Shown here: positions 56,811 through 64,000 of the stretch, one piece after another | Numbering within the stretch: the first letter of the stretch is position 1 | Layout of the letters: every line of letters begins with the position of its first letter | Assembly (NCBI GenBank): GCA_964030785.1 | Contig: OZ034967.1 | Location: 58,425,665-58,489,664 of the forward strand | DNA: 64,000 nucleotides | Direction of reading: 5' to 3' | Source of the DNA: Siderastrea siderea | Lineage: Eukaryota; Cnidaria; Anthozoa; Scleractinia; Rhizangiidae | Translations under genes and position numbers: made by a program | The notes under the pieces: model-generated | Told to the model about the DNA's origin: nothing | The model's database searches: none | The model's input: the letters and a program-made list of their open reading frames with translations, nothing else

Positions 56811-56975
56811 AGCCCGGTTTTTCAGAGGGTGGAATAACGCAATCCACCGGAAAAATCACTATCCAGTGGATGGTGTACTCTGACATACTCTGTTTTGTTA
56901 TCATTTATCCAATGGATAGCGATTTATCCGGTGGTTAGCGTTAACCACCCTTTGTACTATCGGACCCAGTTTTTG
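56811..56975. mobile_element. diverged palindromic MITE, TTATCC type
   Basis: GGTGGAATAACGCAATCCAC, CACTATCCAGTGGATGG, TTATCCAATGGATAGCGATT and a GTTAACCACC right side form alternating inverted blocks like those of 10653-10763. The ends are unclear. Confidence 0.6.
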
Positions 56976-57016
56976 TAACTTTATAGGCCCAATAAGAGTG
57001 AAATTTCCGAGAATTA

Positions 57017-57548
57017 CCGTGTGGCACTAAATTTTTGCGGGTTCTAAATTGTGCCATTTTTGCGCTTTTTTTGTTTTCATGATCCACAAAAAGAAGTTCC
57101 CGCGATAAAAATTTCCCGCAAAAATTTACTCCATTGTCGAAATAATACAAACATCGCCTTTTACACTTTACTTAAACCGTACTTAAACAAAACGAAGTTA
57201 GAAACAAAACATTCAGAAAGAAAACGACGAAATTGCAGTCGTTACACTACAAATATTTAGCTGTTAAAAGCTTTAAAGAAAAGGATCGTTTGAGCTGAAT
57301 GAACCATTGATTAACTGATTAACGTGTTATACATCTACATGTTTTTCACCTGTATTCGATTCAGTTATTTGTACTTAAAAAACGAGAATGTCGTAATTTC
57401 AGATAGAAGGCAACTTCCTGAAAATCGCAAAAATTAATTCCCAGAAAATAAAACCAGTTTTCCCCAATCGCAAAAATTAGTTCCCGCAAAACACAAAAAA
57501 TCGCCTATTCGCAAATTTAAACTCCCGCAAAAATTTAGTGCTACATGG
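57017..57548. mobile_element. 532-bp MITE with TA duplication
   Basis: The left end CCGTGTGGCACTAAATTTTT and right end AAAATTTAGTGCTACATGG are inverted, with TA at 57015-57016 and 57549-57550. Same family as 23331-23789, with a different central region. Confidence 0.85.
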
Positions 57549-57559
57549 TATATTAAAAA

Positions 57560-60500
57560 AAGGGCCTAAAATATCTGAGACAGGTGCAGAGAAGTACCAA
57601 AGCGAAAAGTATTTTCGAGTTTAGGTGCACTTTAAAATCCTTGAGTTCATAGAAAGTCTTCTACGAGGACACAACTTCAAGATCGCCCCATGTAACAGAA
57701 TTCCGAATCTGGAATCCAGGAAATTTTGGATATTGGAAACAGGAATCCAGAATCTACACTGGTATAGAATCCGGAATCCACTTAAGTTTGGGATCCGAAA
57801 TCCACCTGTAAGTTGATCATAAGACCGTTTGCTGAAAAAAACGATTATAAAAAACGAAATGGAGTGAAGGACCACATGAGATGAGTCTAAGGAGAGCACG
57901 GAGCAACCCCCACCGGGCACATGATATGAGAATAATGATTGGTTGACTGAATCCATCGCACCATCAACGGAGGTGTCTTTTGACCATGCGGCTATAATGG
58001 CGGAGGATACGTATAACGCATATATAAAGCTGATATAACGGAACTCAGTGTAACGAGGAAGTTGCATTGGTCATGGCAAAAGGATTTATAACTGCAGATG
58101 ATCATGCATTTTACATGTAAAGGTCGTAAAGCCGTGGCACACGGGTCTGCTTGTACTTGGTTTTCTCCATCTCATTGTTAAGAGTCAAATAATTTGACTC
58201 ATGCAGTTAGCACAAATAACATAAAGGAGTCTACAAAAATTCTTTCCCGAATTCAGGATGTTTAGGTCGGCCAGGCCGTTGCTGTATATATGTATATTTT
58301 GTACTGAGAAATCAGAAAATAATAGCGCACGTGCTTAAGTAACCTGATGTAAACACGAGAGAAAGTTTAGGAGAATTCGAGAGTTTGCGTGTCTTTAATG
58401 CGAGTATGTTCTACCAAGCACAAAGCAGAAACTTTACTTTTCTGTTTACCTAGATCGAGATTTAGATCGGAAGAGTCCTGGTAGAGTCTCCTCTTACTTC
58501 TTACTTTTGTTTTAAAGACACGAACACACGAGAAAATCGCCCGCCGCTCGTTAGGAGGAAAAGAAGACATAACACACTGAGGTTCCTGCGTGTTTCGCTG
58601 GCTGTACTATTTCTGAGAGAAATAAGAAAATAAGAAATAAGGCCAGTGGTTAACCCTTAGGATACCACCAACGCATATCTGACTGAATTTGCCAAAAGAT
58701 AAATGCAGCTAGTAACCAGCAAAAGCCCTCTAGCTTGATCCACTTGCCTCCCCTCCCCCGTGGATCTCTGACCCCCTCTGCCCCCCCCCCTCCCCCGCTA
58801 AAGATAGTTCTGCTGCTCTTTCTGGTTCCCCAGCTTGTGGCAGTACACTTGAGATTGCCACCAGCCCATATCGAAGCCTCGTTCAGATTTGAGCATGTTG
58901 AAAGTTGACGAAGTAAAAGTCAAAAGCTTCAATCAATTTGCATCGGACTGCAAGTGGCCTTTTTTCTGCCTCTCTTAAAACACGTTTGAATTAGGATTTG
59001 GGCACATAACGACGGGATTTGATTTTTTATTCAGTTAAAAATTCTTGAAAAGCTTGAAGAGCTGAGTTGTTAAAAAAAAAGAATTTACCTTTCTTTTTGT
59101 ATTGTGGCCCTCTATTCACTCACTCTTCGTAAAAATGTTACAAGTCACTTCACCGATTCCTTTATGTATGTAAAAAGGATGGACGTGAACCACACAATCG
59201 AAAAGCAAAAAGGCCTATACGGTCCGTCACCGAAGTGGGGTACATTGCCCTAGTCCTTGGCGCTTAGAAAGAAAGAAATTTCCCCTGCGGGCAAAAGTAT
59301 TCCTATGTTTTAATTTCTTTGCGTGGCGAAAGAAAATTTGGCAAAATAGCAATAAAATAACATCCAACGGATATCCCAATATCATCTGTAAGTTGTCCTC
59401 TACAATTTGTAAATTTCGACATCATTTGATGTAAATGCACGAAGTCAACAATTTTCACCTTCGCAAAGAAAAAGATTGGGGAGGAAAACGGTAGAGAATT
59501 TTTGTCTCATTTTCAATGTCTTCAAAGAAAAAACAACTATCTTTTCTGTTGCTTTTCAAATTCTGGACGGTATTTTTGGTCAGCAGCTTTTATTTAAGCA
59601 TAAACATCGTTGTGTTTCACCCTGGTTTCACCCTTCCATTTGTATTGTGACTATGAGCCCGTGTCACACAGCTTTTATCAGCGGCTTATGCCATTTTTAA
59701 GAGGTGGGAATGTAAGCCGCGCGAAAAAACATGTCTCAGATTTCTCGCCATGGCGAAATAAGGTTTCGAAAAGCCGAGTCTGGGAGCTCAAAAATTCACG
59801 ATACGCGGTGCGAGCAATGTTTAAATTTTCGGCCAAAATGAGAACAGCTTAACCCCTGTTAGCCTACACAAATATCCCTTTAAGAAAACACAGAGAAATG
59901 AGGAAACGACCCGGCTAGGAAAATTGTACATGTTGTAGTTCAACTTAATCTTTGATCCAATTTTTATTTTCTTTTGTTTCATATTCATTATCATATATTA
60001 AGAGCAAAAACTGTGGGTTTCTACAAAAAGTCTCTGGAGTATATTGTACCATGTTTACTAACATAAATTTGACCAATAAATGATACGTGTCTCTAGACCG
60101 CTTCTACCTTACCGGTAAAGTAGTGAAACCTAGAAAGTTGAGACGCGAAGATAGCGATAAAAAAGACTGTTAAGTCCGAAAGAAACGAGGGTATTAGAGC
60201 TTGGTCGGTCGTATTTAATTTTCTGAAGTAGCAATGAATTCAAATGAAAACGTCTAAAGAACACTATCTCACTATCTCAACTTGACAAAAGTTAAATTAT
60301 CTTTTCGTTCATATTAAACGGATTTAAGTTTCAACCTCTAAATAAATCCAAAGTACTGGCAAATGGACCGACGAACTCTCTTCAGAATCTTGGTTGGTTC
60401 AGTTCTAACGCGTGTTCCTCCGCAAGCTCTGCAAGAAGATAGATCAAGAAAAATATCCTCTCGCTTTAATGCTCGTTTCAGTGCTATCCAGGACTTCGAT

Positions 60501-60670
60501 AAGAGGTATTTCAAGTAAAGGTAAGTTCTGCTCGGAAAACAACTTTTAGCTGATGCATAAGATTCCACCACTTGCTGCATTTTTACCTAGAAACACTGAG
60601 GGAAAAATCGCTCTTAGCACGGAAACGCGTCAAGCTGCGAAATTGTACATTGATTGCAATACTGAAATTT
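57560..60670. other. no supported gene
   Basis: 57690-57800 contains repeated GGAATCCAG/GAATCC words typical of a dispersed repeat, which open a 148-aa minus-strand frame I do not consider a gene. A C-rich run lies at about 58755-58797. The remaining sequence has short frames without domains. Confidence 0.4.
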
Positions 60671-60689
60671 CTCAAAATTGTATTGTTAT

Positions 60690-61252
60690 TCATTGTCAGT
60701 GAAACGTGGTATTGTTAAGTGTCTATACGACCGAGCAAAACACCTCACATCAAAACCATCAGCTATCTCTAAAGAAAAGAGACATTTATCATCGGTACTT
60801 GTTTCGAACGGATATCCTTCTTCGTTTGTACGAAAGCTCACAAAGACAACAAGACCAACAGCCAACAAAGAACCTACGCAGGAATTTAAATCTACTGCGG
60901 TTCTACCCTACATAAAAGGTGTATCAGAGGTTCTTCGCCGCTGCCTACAACAACAAGGCGTACGCACCGTCTTCAAATCAGACACAACTCTTAGTGCGAC
61001 CGAAAGACACCCTTGCACCAACTAAACAAGACGGTGTCGTCTATAAAATTCCATGTGAGTGCGGCAAAGTATACATCGGGGAAACAGGGAGAGCGATGCA
61101 AGACAGGATAAAAGAACACGACAGAGATATACGGCTTGCTCGTACACAAACCTCCGCAGTTTCGGAACACGCTAACGAAAGGTCCTATTTGGAAAGAAGT
61201 TAAGCTTATTGATCGTGACCCTCACTGGTCCACACGTAGGGTCAAAGAGGCC
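60690..61252 (+). pseudogene. Penelope-like element C-terminus with GIY-YIG, two frame breaks
   Basis: The plus frame reads SVKRGIVKCLYDRAKHLTSK, HLSSVLVSNGYPSSFVRKL, VLPYIKGVSEVLRRCLQQQG and VFKSDTTL. A short deletion near 60990 changes frame to VRPKD, KQDGVVYKIPCECGKVYIGE and TGRAMQDRIKEHDRDIRLAR. A second break near 61175 leads to WKEVKLIDRDPHWSTRRVKE, where similarity stops. This is the linker and GIY-YIG endonuclease region of a Penelope-like element and retains VVY, VYIGETGR, the conserved R, and EHDRD. The RT part upstream is absent, so this is a 5'-truncated, dead copy. It belongs to the same lineage as the remnant at 12914-13118. Confidence 0.92.
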
Positions 61253-61329
61253 AGTCCGGGACATAACCAGAAATGGGTATATGGTGACGTCATCAGAAAA
61301 CGCAATATGGCCGCCAAAGCTGGGCACAC

Positions 61330-64000
61330 TATATTTAGTCATTTCTGAGCTCTTTTCTCGGTCGTAAAGGACCCTTTTCCAAAAAGACCTTGCACACAAT
61401 AGCACTAAACAAAGAAGATGCAGTCGAGTGGGGAACTAATGGCGTCGTTTAACGTGTTGAGGATTTTGAGCACGAGAACCGTCGCGAGGTTCGCTAAGTT
61501 CTATTCGATTACATAGCGAGTGGGCATCAGATAAGTGGAAAAACAAGGTACGTAGCATTTTTTCGTCTTTCCAAAAAAATATCACGAATATCTTTATAAA
61601 ATTTGCCTTTAATTGATGGTATTTGCGTATGGTAACGCGGCTGCATTGTCGGTAACACGGCTTTCGAAGTAGCAGTGGAGTTTCGGCTAGCCCGTTGGCC
61701 GATCGAAGGCTGCCGTGACTCGAATTTCACGCTATGTTCCTTTTTCCCGTGTAGTCAAGGAAAAGCACCGTGATTGTAGATTGTGTGGGAGTGAAAAAGA
61801 AGCTGAAAGAAAGCAACTAAAAAAATGGGAGACGAGACCCTGCAAGCTGTAGGCCGCATTGGAAACGGTTCTCTACTGTCGTGAGAAATTAGGATTATAA
61901 AAGCTGTGTGCAGCATGCAGAACAAAATGTTATGATATTCTGGCAGTAGAAATTTGAATGAGCTTTTAGATGCTCATTTCATCATCTAGGTCAAATGTGC
62001 TTTTTGGAAAATATTTGTGGTGCTTTCTTGCAGAAGCAGCTGCAAGATGTTTTTATTCACGACCTAAATTTTTTTCTTCCAAATAAATTTTGACATATTT
62101 TATTTACTCGATCAGCTCTCACTTCTGGCACTGCTGTAAACTGGTGTTGTTTTTGTTTGATGCTGATGTGATTTGAAGACTTGCATCATTTTGTTTTCTA
62201 CTTTATATTTAAATTAATTTACTAATTTGCTATTACTATCATAAAACAAGACTAATAAAAAAAAGTATTTGCAACAACATGCTCAGAGGTTACTTCAGAT
62301 TTAACAACAAGAGTTGCTTTTTTCCAGGTTATACAGAGCTGCTTACCCAGAAGAACTGGCACAACTGGAGTGTTTTGATGGAAGATGTTTGCATAAATAA
62401 TAAATTATTGTCAAAAGAAGCATTGTTAGTAATGCCTTTTCATTATTTTTGTGCAACTATAATAACCGTGTGGGGTTGCCAGGCTGGGAATTGAAAATGC
62501 AGAGCACTGGGGAGTCAAAGGAAAGGTTGGTATCGCTCGAAGGGGATGATACCTCAATACTGCCCCCAAAACTACGGCATGAAATGCAAGCATTCCTAAG
62601 TTTAGCCTTCAACCTTCCCACTACTTTGCATACCCTGCTTAATAGACAAGCTAGGGAAGCGGGTGAGTCTTCTCCCCGGGGAGATTAGAATAACTTTTTC
62701 TTACATGATGATAGCTCCAGTGAGTCAAGAATAATATTGCTCTCCAGATTTTTTTTCATTGTAATCGTAGAAGAGACCAATCTGGACATGACAGAAGTTG
62801 ACGGCTTTAAGATCCCATTATGAAACATCTACACCACACACACAACAATGATGGAAATATTTTTATTTCTTCAGTTACAACCCTAAGTAATACCATGATG
62901 TATTACTAGAATTTATTATTATGTAGTATGTATTATTAGTATTCCATCCTCCATACTCAAAGTGATATCCAAATCGGCAGTTGACAACCCCTCTCTCCTT
63001 CCATATGAGAGTACACCCTGGGTGGTTTGAACACTTTCATGGTGAAGTCGAGTGATCATGGGGTGGAAAAATTTTCCTTGAATGAAGTTGAATTATTCCC
63101 TGCAATTGTATGTGCTTATTGCTGTTTTACATAAGTGTTTGTAAGTCATATCTTGTCACAATATAAAAACGTTTATTAGCAATGCATAGCTTATCACAAC
63201 TTAAAATGTACTTCCTGTAAAGATATTGGGAGAATAAGATCTTCAAACAAGATTTAACAGTTTGCTTACACTTCTGATCAGTGTAGGTTACTTACTACTT
63301 GGATAGTGTCATCAGCAATGAAAAGTGGTCTATATTAGAGAGATCCTCTTCATTGAGTTGTGGGTTAGCAAACAATTAAAGGAATGGTTTATTTCATTCC
63401 AAAGCTAATTCAGGGGCTTGTTTCAGTTGTTTTTTGCATTGACACTAACTAGTCAAACTAGTACCCTCTCTAATAAGTGCTCTTATTAATGGTTATATAC
63501 AATGTATAATACAATAATGATATAATAAATAGAATTTCGTTCAGAAAGGAATAGTGCCCAAGAATCAAAAACTAATAAACTCAAAAAAATTGGTTTGACT
63601 TATTTTTTCTGATATACATGTATTTGCTCTTTTCATTCTTCTAAAACAAGAAGTTAAGACGGATTCCGCTCAACGTTCGAGCAATAAGTGCAAAAAATAT
63701 TTACCAAAAAAATACTCATAGCACGGTAACATTTTAAATGCTATTTGAAACATCTCACTCTAGTTCACTTGCCCAAGTGACCCCGCGATGAGATTCTCAA
63801 GCATTCTCAAGAAAATTATTTCAAATCTCGGAAAAGTACGCTAAAAACGGGCGCCATTTTGTTTTGAACTGAAATGAAGCGTCTTTTTAATTGAAATATT
63901 GATAACTTCAAATCCAGTTTTCTCTCGCGGGGTCAGCTTGGGAGCAAAAGTAACGATAAGTTCTTCTTATCTGTTCTCAAAATGTGACAGTGCTGCAAGT
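61330..64000. other. no confidently supported gene
   Basis: A frame near 61690-61850 reads RDCRLCGSEKEAERKQLKK with a Cys-x2-Cys pair, and an acceptor-like TTTTTTCCAG at about 62328 precedes YRAAYPEELAQLE. Neither is long enough to support a gene. The 3' part (62700-64000) is A/T-rich with no recognised feature. Confidence 0.35.

Noticed and set aside
57621..58067. 148-aa minus-strand frame
   Set aside because: The C-terminal half is generated by repeated GGAATCC words and the N-terminal half has no domain. It is probably repeat-derived.
61690..61850. CRLCG zinc-finger-like pair
   Set aside because: Only one Cys-x2-Cys pair is present before a stop. There is no second pair and no splice-supported continuation.

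Overview
The window looks like intergenic and intronic DNA from a metazoan nuclear genome, most likely an anthozoan cnidarian such as a stony coral. That assignment is an inference. It rests on AT-rich sequence, short exons with GT/AG introns, tRNA-derived SINEs, Penelope-like retroelements with GIY-YIG domains, pogo-type transposase remnants, many short TIR elements, and a repeat style I associate with coral genomes. Nothing looks bacterial: there are no operons, ribosome binding sites, rRNA genes or CRISPR arrays, and most open frames are chance or repeat-borne.

Only one host gene can be built convincingly. It is a three-exon minus-strand gene at 19423-23139 encoding a secreted protein of about 209 residues with eight cysteines after the signal peptide. 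A second copy at 54482-56135 (minus) is a pseudogene: the signal-peptide exon has a stop and the middle exon is deleted.

Layout. 0.3-0.7 kb: a 62-bp minisatellite related to the larger array at 15.2-16.1 kb. 1.7-4.3 kb: a dispersed repeat (R1) split by a 1.46-kb TIR element with a 9-bp target-site duplication (TSD); an unsplit R1 copy at 12.1-12.5 kb is the empty site, and a third copy lies at 17.3-17.8 kb beside a pogo-type transposase remnant. 7.1-8.4 kb: another TIR element. 12.9-13.1 kb: a decayed Penelope GIY-YIG domain. 18.6-18.9 kb: paired SINEs. 25-29 kb: an inverted pair of hammerhead-ribozyme-like motifs, then a 3.6-kb foldback element with an 8-bp TSD and a Penelope reverse transcriptase in its loop. 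29-34 kb: duplicated segments and a 350-bp tandem repeat. 35.4-37 kb: a broken PIF1-type helicase. 39.4-42.1 kb: two adjacent TIR elements with TTA and 9-bp TSDs. 43.5-49.1 kb: an inverted duplication with a 160-aa open frame. 49.1-51.1 kb: a 2-kb palindrome. 52.2 kb and 60.7-61.3 kb: two more Penelope C-terminal remnants of different type.

The window therefore shows little gene cooperation. Its interest lies in nested and inverted mobile elements, several dated by precise TSDs and in-window empty sites, and in a duplicated secreted-protein gene of unrecognised family.
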